This document shows positions 22,181 to 34,935 of a DNA stretch of 64,000 nucleotides, piece by piece (position 1 is the first letter of the stretch; each line of letters opens with the position of its first letter). The position numbers were made by a program, and so were the translations under genes. This DNA comes from Escallonia rubra (taxonomy: Eukaryota > Streptophyta > Magnoliopsida > Escalloniales > Escalloniaceae). The notes under the pieces were generated by a model, which made no database searches, had not been told where the DNA came from, and saw nothing but the letters and a program-made list of their open reading frames with translations. The stretch lies in assembly GCA_033065855.1 (NCBI GenBank), contig JAVXUO010001860.1, positions 1-64,000 on the forward strand, in the 5' to 3' direction.

Positions 22181-25100
22181 ATGTGGAAGCTAAAGATAGC
22201 GGAAGGGGGTAATGACCCGTATTTATATAGCACAAACAATTACGTGGGGAGGCAAACGTGGGAGTTTTATCCTGATTCTGGAACCCCTGAAGAGCGTGCT
22301 GAGATTGAACAAGCTCGTCTCGATTTTTGGAACAACCGGTACCAGGTTAAGCCTAGTGGCGATCTTCTCTGGCGTATGCAGGTATGTCCCGCAACATACT
22401 ACCAAAAAATTACTTTCTTGTTAGCATGGATAAGAAACATGTCATGCGAGTCTTTGGCGCAAGAAGCAAAACATTTGTTTCGTAATATGTAATGGCAGAC
22501 GATTCTTGATTCTTGCCAATTATACAGTACATGTTGCTAAGGCTTGATAACTGAAAATTGTGGTCAGAAGTTGCCTATAAGATGGGAATGAGGTGGCCAA
22601 CTAATAAGTAGTCTATGGATGGTTGACATGAATGCAGTTTCTACGAGAGAAGAATTTCAAACAGACGATACCCCAAGTGAAGGTTGGCGATGGCGAAGAA
22701 ATTACCTATGAAGCAGCCACAAGTACATTGAGGAGGGCAGTCCACTTTTTGGCAGCCTTGCAAGCCGATGACGGTCACTGGCCAGCTGAAAATGCTGGTC
22801 CATTGTTTTTCCTTCCCCCCTTGGTGAGCCTTCTTGGTGCTCATTCTTGGTTTATACTTGTCATTATCCATTTTACGCTAAGAAATTATCACTTGATTAA
22901 CTGTAGAACACCAGAAAGTGGTTTAGTAGAGTTGCTCGCCTTTCCACTAAATGTGAAACCAATAACTGAACGTGATTAAACACATTTGCAGGTCATGTGC
23001 TTGTATATTACAGGGCATCTTAATACCGTCTTCCCATCAGAACACCGTAAAGAAATCCTTCGCTACATATATTGCCATCAGGTATTCTTTTTGAGGTCCG
23101 ATTATCTTATACAAGTAGTTCCAATTGTAGCTGTTCATGCACGAAAAAAACACATAAAGAGTAATACACTTAAGGCTGTGTCACTGTCTAATGACTTTTC
23201 ACATTACAGAATGAAGACGGTGGCTGGGGGTTGCATATTGAGGGACACAGCACCATGTTCTGCACAGCTCTCAGCTATATATGTATGCGTATACTTGGAG
23301 AAGGACCTGCTGGTGGTGAAATGGATGCCTGTGCTAGAGCACGAAAGTGGATTCTTGACCATGGTAGTGTAATGGCCATACCCTCATGGGGCAAGACCTG
23401 GCTCTCAGTAAGAACATGTGAATTCCGATTTCTTATACTGTTGCTCAAGTGCATGATTATTTTTCTAGTACTTGGTTTTAAATTCCTTCATGTTCTCCTT
23501 GCTGAAAAAATCTTGTTCATGCTGTGTTGCCTTAGATACTTGGTGTATTCGAGTGGGCAGGAAGCAACCCAATGCCCCCAGAATTTTGGATCCTTCCTTC
23601 TTTTCTTCCTATGTATCCAGGTAGGCAGAGTTCTTTAATGTCACTTCTCGAATATACAACGTGTGCGCTCTAAATATATATCATGTTGTACATCGTCACA
23701 AGACCTGGCCGGATATTATTACTTATAGTACATATGAAGTCTAAAAAAATTGGTTGCAAATTGAAGCCAACTCGTGGATCACACAAAAATATTTATCTCC
23801 TGATTCCAACCTTCCATCCTGTATCTCTAGTTTAGTTTTGAACAAGACGGTCTTCCTTGTGGTTAATCAGCGACGGTTTATTTTTGTCAATATTTTGCCC
23901 ATCTAATCTGTTGCTTCTGCCATATGCAGCAAAAATGTGGTGTTACTGCCGGATGGTTTACATGCCGATGTCATATTTATACGGGAAAAAGTTTGTTGGC
24001 CCTATCACTCCTCTTATCTTACAACTCAGAGAAGAACTATATGCTCGGCCATACGACACAATCAATTGGAGAAAAGCACGCCATTTGTGCGCCAAGGTAC
24101 CCCTCGCTACATTTAATGATGTTATGGCAATATGATTACTACTTTATTATGTTTCTTATTTGTTCCTTCATACATATGAAATGCCTCTTCCATCTTGTAA
24201 TTGCAGGAAGACCTCTACTATCCTCATCCTTTGATTCAAGATTTGCTCTGGGACAGTCTCTACATATTCAGTGAGCCTTTTTTGACTCGTTGGCCATTCA
24301 ACAAATTGAGAGAGAAGGCTCTTCAAACAACCATGAAACACATACACTACGAAGACGAGAATAGTCGATATATCACCATTGGATGTGTAGAAAAGGTAAT
24401 AGGGTCGTGGAAAATATAGATAATCAAATCAAACATGAGCTATTCTATTATTTCGTTTATTTAGGCTAGTGAGAACTTCCATGAAATGTTTACAACTTTA
24501 AATGCCTGAGCAGGTGCTATGTATGCTTGCTTGTTGGGTTGAGGACCCAAATGGCGATTATTTTAAGCACCACCTTGCTAGAATCCCAGACTACCTATGG
24601 GTTGGTGAAGATGGAATGAAGATGCAGGTTAGAACAAATGGCTACAATCATTCATATCATACTAGATAAGAACACAGTATATTCTAATTTATTTGCTCCT
24701 TCCATTCAATAGGTGAACTATAGTTTCATCTTTGCTCAACTTATTTCCATTGCGGTTTTTACCAGAGTTACTTTTTGCGATGTTAAGTATCATAATTATA
24801 ATTCAAATGCAGAGTTTTGGCAGTCAAGAGTGGGATACTGGTTTCGCCATTCAAGCACTGCTTGCCAGTGAACTCACCAGTGAAATTGCTCATACACTTA
24901 GGAGGGGACATGATTTCATTCAGAAGTCTCAGGTATCAAACCAATAGATGTAACACGTTTCTTTATTTTGTTATTACCTGCCACATGGTCAACAAGCTAT
25001 TTGGCATCCGTCTAATCTCATTCATGCACATTTGAAGGTCAAGGATAATCCTTCTGGTGACTTCAAAAGCATGCACCGCCACATTTCTAAGGGATCTTGG

Positions 25101-27044
25101 ACTTTTTCAGATCAAGATCACGGATGGCAAGTTTCTGATTGCACTGCCGAAGCGTTGAAGGTGCTTATACCAGTTCAGAGACCTCCAGCAATTCTAAGTT
25201 ACTGATTCAATAAATAAAATAAGATAGTCTGTTCTTAATCTTTTTTTTTCGCCTTTTAGTGCTGCCTCCTTTTCTCAATGATGCCAGCAGAAATAGTTGG
25301 CGAGAAAATGGAACCGGCCCGCTTGTATGATACTGTCAATGTACTGCTTTCGTTACAGGTAAAATTTAACGCCTTCTCTTATTGAACTTTTTGTACTTTT
25401 AATCATGTACGCTACCAACAAACTTATATAAAGCACTCGGATGATTGAAAGAGTGAAACAACCTTCTCAAATGAAAGACTTCAAAACCCTAGTGTCTAAA
25501 TTTACTGATATTAAAGTTAAAATTTTCATTCAGAGCAAAAATGGAGGCTTAGCTGCATGGGAACCTGCAGGATCCGCTGAATGGTTGGAGGTACCTCCCA
25601 TGAGTATAAACTACAGCTATTATCCTTTCAATTGTATTTTATGTACACAACACTTTTCTTATCCCCAGTACTGACCGCAATTCCCTTTTGGTCCCTCCAC
25701 AGCTACTCAATCCAACTGAATTCTTTGCAGACATTGTCATTGAGCATGAGTAAGATTATCAAATTTAGTTTCTCTTGTTCAATTTCACAGACTTTATTTA
25801 GTGAACTAATTCAGATTAACCCAACTATGATCTAGGTATGTTGAGTGCACCTCATCTGCAATCCAGGCTTTGGTTATGTTCAAAAAGTTACACCCTGGAC
25901 ACAGGAAGAAAGAGATAGAAAACACTATTACAAGTGCTGTCCAGTACCTCGAAGACATACAGATGCCGGATGGTTCATGGTATGTTTGTCTGCTGAATAA
26001 TAAATCTTTTTCCGCACATAGCTCCCCTTTTAACACGTTGAACCACATATACAGGTACGGAAACTGGGGTGTATGCTTCACATATGGTACTTGGTTTGCT
26101 ATCCGAGGGCTTGTGACAGCGGGCAAGATGCATTATAACTGCAGAGCTATACGTAAAGCTGTTCATTTTCTACTAAAGTCACAGCGGGATGATGGTGGCT
26201 GGGGAGAAAGCTACCTTTCCTGCCCGAAGAAGGTAATGCATGTCCATGACCTGTATTGAAGTGCTAAGAATTTTCCTTCCCCAATGTGGCATGATATTTG
26301 CAATAGAAAGGAATAAACATTTGAGTATTGATACATTTAAATCCATTCTTTCATTTCCTTAAACTTGAGTTACGTGTATGATAATTAACAGGTATATACA
26401 CCTCTTGAAGGAAATCGTTCAAATCTGGTACACACCGCATGGGCCATGATGGGCTTGATTCATTCTGGACAGGTTAGATTGTTCTTTCAAGACTAAATTT
26501 AAAATTTTCCTTAAATCAGTTCCCCTTTAGCTAAAAGATGCATTGTAAGATGAAAGTCTACTCTTTACCAAAGAAATCAATTATATTGCTAAACAAAGTT
26601 CGGATGCCTGAACTTTAATCTTTGATAGGCGGAAAGAGATCCGACACCACTTCATTGTGCAGCAAAGTTGTTGATCAATTCTCAGATGGAAACTGGTGAT
26701 TTTCCCCAGCAGGTAACTGACAAGAAAAAAGCTTTATCAAAAAGCTAATAAATACCAAGGAAAATATAAAAGAAGGAATTGAATCACTTGAACTAGAACA
26801 TTGTGATGAAATTCTAAGCCATACAATGCGCACATGATATAGTATCATCTTTCATGGTATGACGATTGAGAATGTAGTTTCATCGTTGTCTAACCATGCA
26901 TGAAACAATGACTTGTGGCAGGAAATCACTGGAGTTTTCATGAAGAACTGTATGTTACACTACGCAGCATACAGGAACATATACCCCTTGTGGGCTCTAG
27001 CTGAATACCGCAAGTATGTGCCTTTGCAGTCCACAACGATCTAA
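22181..27044 (+). CDS. bAS-like: Oxidosqualene cyclase, beta-amyrin-synthase type, copy 1
   Basis: Cyclises 2,3-oxidosqualene to a pentacyclic triterpene, probably beta-amyrin, on the endoplasmic reticulum. Exons: 22181-22381, 22638-22823, 22992-23081, 23210-23407, 23536-23620, 23930-24096, 24207-24395, 24514-24627, 24813-24932, 25038-25160, 25260-25358, 25534-25590, 25703-25749, 25836-25979, 26055-26232, 26392-26472, 26629-26712, 26922-27044. All introns are GT-AG and phases agree, giving 761 codons, usual for plant OSCs. Start [20 protein letters not shown] is the family N-terminus. The catalytic DCTAE is at residues 484-488. MWCYCR is at 256-261; its Trp is the residue linked to beta-amyrin rather than lupeol products. 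QW repeats include QADDGHW, QNEDGGW, QMPDGSW, QRDDGGW and a final QMETGDF. Exact product is not proven: mixed-amyrin and other pentacyclic cyclases share most of these features. Confidence 0.95.
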
Positions 27045-27999
27045 CAATGCCTCAACCACCGGCCTATTGCATATGTCTCTTAGAACACGAATGTCCTGAA
27101 CGCTGCGGTGTCATGCCTAGCTTTATGGTATAGTGGACACTCAGGGATGCCAATAAGAAAGAATTCTAAAGAGATGGTAGTTAATGTCAATGAACTTCTA
27201 GTTTGTTGTCTAAATTATTATCATTGTGATGTATTTACTTCAATTTATGAGTATGTATGCACCCTAATGGGTTGGGGAAATGTACCTGGTGTATATGGCA
27301 TGAGGTTTACAATGGCGAGGTTTGTAGAAAGAAGAGTCCGGTGTCCTACATAACAACCACAAGGACGATCGATGTAGGCTAAACTAAATATCATTTACTA
27401 TTTTGTTTTGTGACCCCTAATTTCAAGTTACATTTTTCGGTCCAGTTTTGTGCTAACTCAAAAGTACTTTCAAAAAGCAGAAGCAGTTCTTTGGTTATGC
27501 ATAACGTTTTACTTTGCTTTAGTATCTCGAGCGCGATTTTTATTGTAGAAACCACATTTTTGTAGGCATTTTAATTAATTAATTTATGGGTTTTTTGTTA
27601 TGTATTAAAACACATGATTTAGTTTGGGCTCAGTAATGTAGTTGAATTAATTACTTTAGTCCAGTATTATTTAATTAATCCATTCCAATCCAGTCGATTG
27701 TATGTCAAGTCCTTAGTTTCACAAAGCGGGGGCGAGAGCGGGAACGGGGGCGGGGGAGCGTAAGTACCAAGAAGAATCTGAGGTTGGGAGCTGCTTGAAT
27801 AAATAAATGCGAAAAGAGTATTATCATTTGTTTAGTATAGTTTACATAACCAGCAACAACAAACAAGGAGGCTTTAAGGACTTGAAGGAAGAGAGAAACA
27901 AGGAATTGAGTTGAAAATGGCTTAATTTTCAGGTATTTTCTCATTTGTTCCATGCATCTTTATCCAGTTAACGGGATCGAGTTCCCATATTAGCTTGGG
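27045..27999 (+). other. 3' flank of OSC copy 1 with a short ORF also present after copy 2
   Basis: Probably 3' UTR then intergenic DNA. An 81-codon frame (27108-27353) starting MSCLALWYSGHSGMPIRK recurs with the same translation at 63283-63528. It has no recognisable domain, and recent duplication alone explains the match. A G-rich stretch, GCGGGGGCGAGAGCGGG, lies near 27726. The duplicated block extends at least to 27827. Confidence 0.4.
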
Positions 28000-29235
28000 A
28001 CGAGATCTCATGGAGCTCCTAACTTGGGATCGCAAAAGCGAGTTTTCGAGAGAGAAACGTCACCATATTAGGAGTTTCCTGCAACTAAGGTCCAGTCTAG
28101 TCCGTCAGTCCAGTCCACTGCATTAGTCCAGTCCATGTAGACTAGGTCCGGCCCATGCATGGTTTAGGTTATCTTAATTGATACAATTTGTCTAGATGAC
28201 TTGAAAAATAATCCATCCTTGATATAAAGATCAAATCAATCTATGTTATGGTTAAGAAATGACTTACCTCGAATCTGGTACATTCCAATTTGTGATTTCA
28301 GAGATAATTACCAAAATTAGGGTCAGATAATACCCTGAAGTTTGGGGGAAAGTATTTTTAATAAATGGGGTGAACCGACCGGTTAGTTGATTTTTGTCAA
28401 TATGCTGTTTTAACACTCATTCTGACTTATCTTGAGCATGCAGATTGGCATTGCACATCTTATCAGATTTTGTGACCCTGAGTACTATAAGAAGGGGTCT
28501 TGGACTCCATTTTCAGGGTCAGACATTAAGTCAAACTTTCTGAACTTATTCTCTTTTGAGTTTGCATGTCATTTCCTCGTGAAGTAACGTCCAACCTATC
28601 TCGAGAATATCTTAGCCATCCAAATCACCCTAAAAAGTCATTTTGTTCTTTGCATCGTAGATCCAACGGCGTATTCCCGAGTCGTCAAGACAAGATACAT
28701 CTCGAGGTAACCTTTACCAACTTTCTTAGGGTAGAAATCATATAGATTGTCGTCCCTTCCCCGTAGTCATATTTTATTTCCAAACAACAAAAATAAGTAT
28801 TTTCATTTTCTTTGTTTAAGTCTAATTTTTGAATTGTAAACTACTTCCCATAGAATCAGAGTCGAATTACAGGTAGTTTTGATTCTTATTAGTTTAATCG
28901 GATACGTAGACCACTTGACCCCCGCTGTCGAGTTCAAGCCAAATAATAATAAAAATTAACTTAGGGTGAGTTTCTTTGTATTCTGCATGTTACATGTTTT
29001 TAGGCCAAAAATCATGAAAAGCGAAGTAGAGACCGAAAAGGCACAACGGATGCCTAACACCTTCCTATTGCGTAACTTAGTGCCTGTACCCTTCTCCCTG
29101 TTTTCGATAGATTATTTGTTCTTTTGAACACTTTAAAGTTTTTTCTAGGTTTTTCTTATATTCCTTTAATTAAATAAGATAGCGACTCCTAAAAATTTTT
29201 TTTCTGAGGATTTTTCTCGAGGCGGTGCGCCACAG

Positions 29236-29253
29236 TGGCGACTCTGCTAGGGA
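29236..29253 (+). other. Primer-binding site of Ogre/Tat-type remnant
   Basis: TGGCGACTCTGCTAGGGA directly after the CA end of an LTR (29233-29234). One base differs from the GCTGGGGA form. The primer-binding sites of elements X and Y (minus strand) are of the same type. Confidence 0.6.
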
Positions 29254-29852
29254 CTAAAAACACTAAGAGGACTAGACTTGAAAAGTTTCTCCCGATTTTT
29301 TGGCCATGTTGTACTTTGTATTTTTCTGTGTTATGTATAGTATGACATAACTGTGATACTTGTGCTCTCATTTTCATACCTCACGCACGCGCACGTCTCA
29401 TTCCGACCCATCCATATAAGAGCGACACACTCGAAGCCCTTGGTCCTCCTGGGCTCAAGGCGATCTCTCGATCAAGTTCTTATCTACATGTGCCTCTCGT
29501 ACTAAATATTCTTCCTTGTTTTTTGGTTTATTAAATGACTTTTATACGTACTGGTAATCGTCCATTGTTAACTTCATAGATACGGGCGTGAGGTATATGG
29601 TAGAGTCAAGCCAATGGAGTTACCTTTACACTGGCGTTATAAGGAGGAAAACTCACACCCGAACCATTCAATGTTTTACCCTTTGTTGGGAGAATACTTG
29701 TAATGGCCTAGGGCATGTTGGCAAGGAAACCACCGGTATTCTGTAAGTTAAACTGGTAATTTTGCAAAAAAGGGGATAATTAGTCAGTATGTGCATTTGC
29801 TTGAAAATTTCGAGACTAGCTAATTCATACCTAGAAACAATAAATCCCCAAG

Positions 29853-30130
29853 CCACTGATCAACCAGCCGGTTATCTACCAAGATGGCCGCACTGTTAGT
29901 CAAAAACCTTATCCCGTAGAAAAATTTCCAGAAATAAACCACAAACCCACTGACCAAGCGGTTGGTTATCTGCCAAGATGACTGGACGATTAGTCAGAAA
30001 CCTTATCCCCTAAAAAAATTTTCAAAAATAAACCTCAGCCACTGAGCAACTAGCTGGTTATCCATCTAGATAACAAGACGGTTAGTAGGCTCTTTTTCCA
30101 AAAATCTGAAAAATACCCTCAAGACCAGAA
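29853..30130. repeat. Three imperfect 93-bp direct repeats
   Basis: Copies begin near CCACTGA at 29853, 29947 and 30039. Each has the pattern CCACTGANCAA..GGTTATC...AAGATG...GGTTAGT, then AAACCTTATCCC and a run of A. They lie in the leader region of the Ogre/Tat remnant. No coding function is seen. Confidence 0.7.
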
Positions 30131-30399
30131 AAATTTTCCTTCACCCCCATCGGGAAATGAGCCAACCAGCTAGCTCGATATATGTGGGATGTATTATTAA
30201 ATTTTTTATAATTTTCCCTATACAATTAAGGTTGAGCGTGGTTGGTATCGAGACTCGTCCAAAAAAATCCCACAAACTCCAATGGTTGAGAATTCTCATA
30301 GATCTCTGATTTGGTCCGTATCATCAGTGAACTTCAGAAGGATCTCTAGAATGGTTTTATTACATTAAACGAGCAAACTGGACCCCTGTCTAGTTGCTC

Positions 30400-30497
30400 A
30401 AAATTTTTTTCGCCCTACAATGAGTTTGTGGGTGTGAATCCAGTTGGTGGTGGGGTTTGCGGTTTGGTTTCCACTCTCCAATTAACATTAGGATAAA
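30400..30497 (+). pseudogene. Possible LINE endonuclease fragment left of the Helitron
   Basis: A plus-strand frame reads FVGVNPVGGGVCGLVSTLQL, resembling the VDPVG..GGLCLLW segment of plant L1 endonucleases. The next expected segment appears at 52060 onward, on the far side of the Helitron-like insertion. The fragment is short, so the identification is tentative. Confidence 0.35.
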
Positions 30498-30528
30498 CTA
30501 GCCCAGAATCCCGTGCCAAGCACGGGAT
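30498..30528 (-). other. Helitron 3' terminus: hairpin plus CTAG
   Basis: Nine-base-pair stem (30508-30516 with 30520-30528, 3-base loop), six bases, then CTAG at 30498-30501, all read on the minus strand. This matches the canonical Helitron 3' structure of a GC-rich hairpin about 10 nt before CTRR. Confidence 0.65.
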
Positions 30529-31208
30529 GGTTTATTAACACTAATTTATTTTAGTAGTTCTGAAATGCATAATAAAATATATTGAATAATTTTATAATTT
30601 TATGCTTATTTCATCAAAGGTAGTTACTTTAATTTTTGGCTTGAAGTTTCATGTAATAAAATAAGTTAACCCTTTTGGTAAAATATCAATAAGTAATGTT
30701 CTTGTGCATATTTGCTAATTCTGATTTGGTAACTATATTGATGAACAAAAATTAAAAGTTTATTTAGTACACAAAAAATAAAAAGTAAATTCTAGTGATA
30801 AAAATATGCGGAGAACATATTGAGATCAATTTGCTATTGCATAAGAAATTTTTATTTTTTTTAAGTATCGTTTAAAAATAAGTTGTACCTTGAATGGGTT
30901 GCCCATAACATTAATTACATATTAGTTTAATTTTGATAGAGAAAATTTTGGTCCATATATTTGTTTATAGCATGTGATTTATAAAAGTTAATAAACACGA
31001 CTAATCAAGTAAGGATGATGTGGTATTTTTAGAAGTAAATGTAATCCACTAATAAAGGATATAGAGAAAATAGTAATCAGTGCATGAGGTAATTGTATAA
31101 AGTTTAAAAATTTTAACAAACATGATTACATAGGATAGCTAAAAACCTCGTAATAAGAAAATTGTTGAACATCATTTCACAAATTAGACAATAAGCATGC
31201 TTACTAAG
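30529..31208. other. AT-rich Helitron body, left part
   Basis: AT-rich sequence with many stops in all frames and no gene. It ends in CTAAG (31204-31208), the target duplicate of element X. Confidence 0.5.
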
Positions 31209-32550
31209 TGTTGCCGAGGAAAGTTGGTTCGTGTGCCACGTGAGGTGCCACAAAGGCTGCAGTCCGAGTTGGCTTCCACGTAGACAAGATGGGAGACAGC
31301 AAGGATGGAGTAAGGGTTGAGAGCAAGGCTCCCTAGACAGGTCGCGAGGGCTGGCAGCGCCGCGTCAGCAGGGGGACGACGAACAGCGGCGACAGTCAGC
31401 AGTCGACAGTCCGGATCAAGGGTGCAGCGTCGATGACCCAACGTCAGGAGGTGGAATGCCTTTCTCTCACTAGAAATCCAGAGAGAATAGGTTTTAGAGA
31501 GAGAAAGTGAAATGTTGAAGTGAGAGAGAAGTCCCGGAATAAGCTCCAGAATCCACTATATATAGGCCCAAATATGCGCGTGTCATCAGTCGACACGTGT
31601 TGTCCTCTGGGAGTGACACGTCGCCGGAGGGGTCCCACAGTATTGATTGTCCGTCGAATATGCCGGTCCCCGAGTTCGTGCCGCCCTGCCCTTGCAGCGT
31701 CCCTCTGCCTGTCTGAGGAGACTGACCACACCGCGGTAGCATGGTCAGAGCAGCCCATTGCCCCAGCCTCCAGTCCAAGCCCTTACTGAATCCCACGAGA
31801 TGCGTCATGAGACGCGCAGAGATCCTGGCAGCGGTGAAGGTTGCCCCTGCAGCCAACTGCCAAGCGTGCCGGACGCGATGCCCTCCGAGGACCTGCTCCC
31901 GTCCCGGAGTGACCCGCGGTTCATTGCCCTGACGATGTCGATGATCAATGGTGATATGTGCGCACATGCTCACAGCTCGATACTCAGAGTCCGTGGCGGG
32001 GCATCCTTGTGCTGGAGCACTACGAGCGGAGCCCCCAGAAGCCTGTCGGTTGATCGCGCGGGTGAGGGCTGGAGCCCCCGGTTGATTGAGCGGACAAAGG
32101 CCGGAGCCCGTCAGCTGATTGAGCCAGCGAGGGCATTATGGTTGTGAGCCCGTCCCGCCGTGAGGGTCGGAGCCATGTCGCTTTGATTGAGTCGCCGAGG
32201 GCATTAAGGTTGCGAGCCCGTCCCGCCGCGAGGGCCAGAGCCCTGTCGCTTTGATTGAGACGGCGATGATGAGCGTCGCGCTACTGGAGATAGCAGGTGA
32301 GTGTTGGAGTGAGAATCTAGTGTCGGCAGCAGGTTCCCCCCTTCGCGGGGCAATGGAGGCCGACCCCCTTGGGGTGGCCGACCCTCTTGGGGTGTAGCAC
32401 ACTTTTTGATCGCCGTCCAGATGCTCGAGGCGCGGAGCACTTTGACCGAGCAATGATGTTGAGCGATGTTGACTGCCAAATGGGTGATGTGTCGCGCCAC
32501 TGGGATCTCTTAGCGGGCCCCGGGATGTGGTCCAGAATAGGTTATGAACA
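31209..32550 (-). repeat. Element X left LTR (3' LTR)
   Basis: 1342 bp, TG...CA. A TATA-like CTATATATAG at 31556-31565 is the likely core promoter, read on the minus strand; the right LTR has the same box at 38286-38295. It is followed at 32551 by TAAGCCCCCTGCG, whose complement is the polypurine tract. It differs from the right LTR by scattered substitutions and small indels near 31386-31410 and 31602-31620, and at 32380. Confidence 0.85.
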
Positions 32551-32808
32551 TAAGCCCCCTGCGTGTGGGGTGCGCGGAGGGGCAACCCGAGCGGGCACCG
32601 CACGCATAGACGGTGTTGGATGCACTTGGCATGGTCGTCGCTCAGTGCTTAGAGCCCGCTGCGAGGGTCGGAGCCCCCGGTTGATTGAGTGTATGAGGGC
32701 CGGAACCCGTCAGCTGATTGAGCTGGTGAGGGCATTATGGTTGCGCGCCCGTCCCACCACGAGGGCCGGAGCCCTGTCGCTTTGATTGAGATGGCGATGG
32801 CCATAACC

Positions 32809-33450
32809 TTGAGAGCCCATCCCAGATGCGAGGGCCGGAGCCCCGTCGCTTTGATTGAGACGGCGATGGCTCTAAGGTTGAGAGCCCATCCCGGATGCGA
32901 GGGCCGGAGCCCCGTCGATTTGATTGAGACGGCGATGGGTATAAGCTTGAGAGCCCATCCCGGATGCGAGGGCCGGAGCCCCGTCGCTTTGATTGAGACG
33001 GCGATGGCTATAAGCTTGAGAGCCCATCCCGGATGCGAGGGCCGGAGCCCCGTCGCTTTGATTGAGACGGCGATGGCTATAAGCTTGAGAGCCCATCCCG
33101 GATGCGAGGGCCGGAGCCCCGTCGCTTTGATTGAGACGGCGATGGCTATAAGCTTGAGAGCCCATCCCGAATACGAGGGCCGGAGCCCCGTCGCTTTGAT
33201 TGAGACGGTGATGGCTATAAGCTTGAGAGCCCATCCCGGATGCGAGGGCCGGAGCCCCGTCGCTTTGATTGAGACGGCGATGGCTATAAGCTTGAGAGCC
33301 CATCCCGGATGCGAGGGCCGGAGCCCCGTCGCTTTGATTGAGACGGCGATGGCTCTAAGGTTGAGAGCCCATCCCGGATGCGAGGGCCGGAGCCCCGTTG
33401 CTTTGATTGAGACGGCGATGGCTATAAACTTGAGAGCCCATCCCGCCGCG
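32809..33450. repeat. 69-bp tandem array (about 9 copies)
   Basis: Copies beginning GAGAGCCCATCC recur every 69 bp from 32811 to about 33432. Because 69 is divisible by 3, both strands stay open and give long repetitive frames (plus-strand ORF 32737-34035, minus-strand 32872-33303). These are artefacts and not genes. The array expands a motif present once or twice in the X LTRs (about 32145-32260). Confidence 0.9.
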
Positions 33451-33960
33451 AGGAGTCCTTGTGCTGGAGCACTTGGAGCGCATCAAGGTAGCATCCCGGC
33501 GGAGCCGTCTACCCGACTGGCCGAGGTAGCATCCCGGAGGAGCCGTCTACCTGGCGGAAGGGGAGTTGAAGAGCTCCCTGACAGAGATAGTGTCCCTGAG
33601 GAGTCGTCTACCCCCAGGGTGAGTCCTTGTGCCGGAGCACTCGGAGCGAGTCAAGGTAGCATCCCGAAGGAGCCGTCTACCCGACGGGCCGAGATAGGAT
33701 CCGGAGGAGCCGGCTACCTGGCGGAAGGGGAGTTGAAGAGCTCCCTGGCAGAGATAGTGTCCCGGAGGAGTCGCCTATCCCCGCGGGTGATGTACACTCC
33801 GGATAGTGGGTTGGAGCATGTTCCACGACCAAGGCAAGGTGCGCATGGTGTCGTGAATGAGTGTGGTGCCTGGTGGGCATGTAACATGATTGTGGCGCAC
33901 GGGTGCGGCGACTACCGTCATGAGACAATACCGAGTGCCAGGGCACTTATCACGAGAATA

Positions 33961-34227
33961 GTGCATGAGAGCGGCGACGAGTGTCGCGGGACGATACTTG
34001 GTACCGGGGGCACGTATCATGAGCACAGTGCATGAGAGCGGCGACGAGTTTCGCGGGACGATACTTGGTGCCGGGGGCACGTATCATGAGAACGGTGCAT
34101 GAGAGCGGCGACGAGTGTCGCGGGACGATACTAGGTGCTGGGGGCACGTATCATGAGAACGGTGCATGAGAGCGGCGACGAGTGTCGCGGGACGATACTT
34201 GGTGCCGGGGGCACGTAAGGCGACAGA
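33961..34227. repeat. 67-bp tandem array (4 copies)
   Basis: GTGCATGAGAGCGGCGACGA recurs at 33961, 34028, 34095 and 34162, each followed by CGGGACGATACT and GGGGGCACGTATCATGAG. Confidence 0.9.
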
Positions 34228-34279
34228 GAGCCACTGGTATGGATGTATCAGTGGCGCGGCGCATGGGCATGATGGCGTG

Positions 34280-34935
34280 TGAAAGTGCGTTGCGCGGGCG
34301 CCAGCGACGAGGGTCGCGGGGATGGCGCAAGGGCGATGAGAGTCGCGGAGGTGTCATGCGGACGCGGGCGACGAAGGTCGCAGAGATGGTGCACCGGCGA
34401 CGAGGGTCACGGAGCTGGTGCACTGACGGGGGTGACGAATGTCGGGGAGATGGCGCGCGGGCGACAAGGGTCGCAGAGCTGGTACGCGAATGCGGGCGAC
34501 GAAGGTCACGGAGATGGTGCGCTGGCGACGAGAGTCGCGGAGCTGGCGCGCTGACGCGGGCGACGAAGGTCGCGAAGATGGTGCGCTGGCGATGAGAGTC
34601 GCGAAGGTGGTGCGTGTGCGATGAGGGTCGCAGAGCTGGAGCGTGGACACGGGCGACGAAGGTCGCGAAGATGGGGCGCAGGCGACGAAGGTCGCAAAGA
34701 TGACGCGCGGGTGACGAGAGTCGCCCGGATAGTGCGCTGGCGACGAGAGTCGCGGAGGTGGCGCGCGGCGACGAAGGTCGCAAAGATGATGCGCGGGCGA
34801 CGAGAGTCGCCTGGATAGTGCGCTGGCGACGAGAGTCGCAGAGGTGGCGCGCGGCGACGAAGGTCGTGGAGACGGCGCGCGGGCGCAGCGACGAAAGTCG
34901 CGACTACGGTGTCCGCGCGATGGTAGTCGGTCGTC
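34280..34935. repeat. GCGACGAAGGTCGC-type tandem array
   Basis: Irregular repeats of GCGGGCGACGAAGGTCGC and GCTGGCGACGAGAGTCGC. The core GCGACGNNNGTCGC is palindromic, so both strands carry open Arg/Ala/Asp-rich frames that are not genes. Confidence 0.85.

Larger units (their letters stand above)
28000..30230 (+). mobile_element. Ogre/Tat-type Ty3-gypsy remnant: LTR end, primer-binding site, leader
   Basis: At 29221-29253, GGCGGTGCGCCACA is followed by TGGCGACTCTGCTAGGGA. This is an LTR ending in CA, one spacer base, then a primer-binding site of the TGGCGACTC.GCTGGGGA type that I associate with tRNA-Arg-primed Ogre/Tat elements. The preceding sequence has features of such LTRs, including GGATGCCTAACACCTTCC near 29049. 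The LTR start was not identified, so the left boundary is approximate. Downstream is leader-like DNA; no gag, pol or second LTR follows, so the element is truncated. Confidence 0.55.

Noticed and set aside
23857-24274. Two overlapping ORFs of 92 and 116 codons as separate genes
   Set aside because: They are read-through of OSC exon 6 into introns; correct splicing uses 23930-24096.
32737-34035. 432-codon plus-strand ORF
   Set aside because: Translation is a 23-residue repeat produced by the 69-bp tandem array followed by LTR-like sequence. Overlapping frames on the other strand are equally open. No domain is seen.
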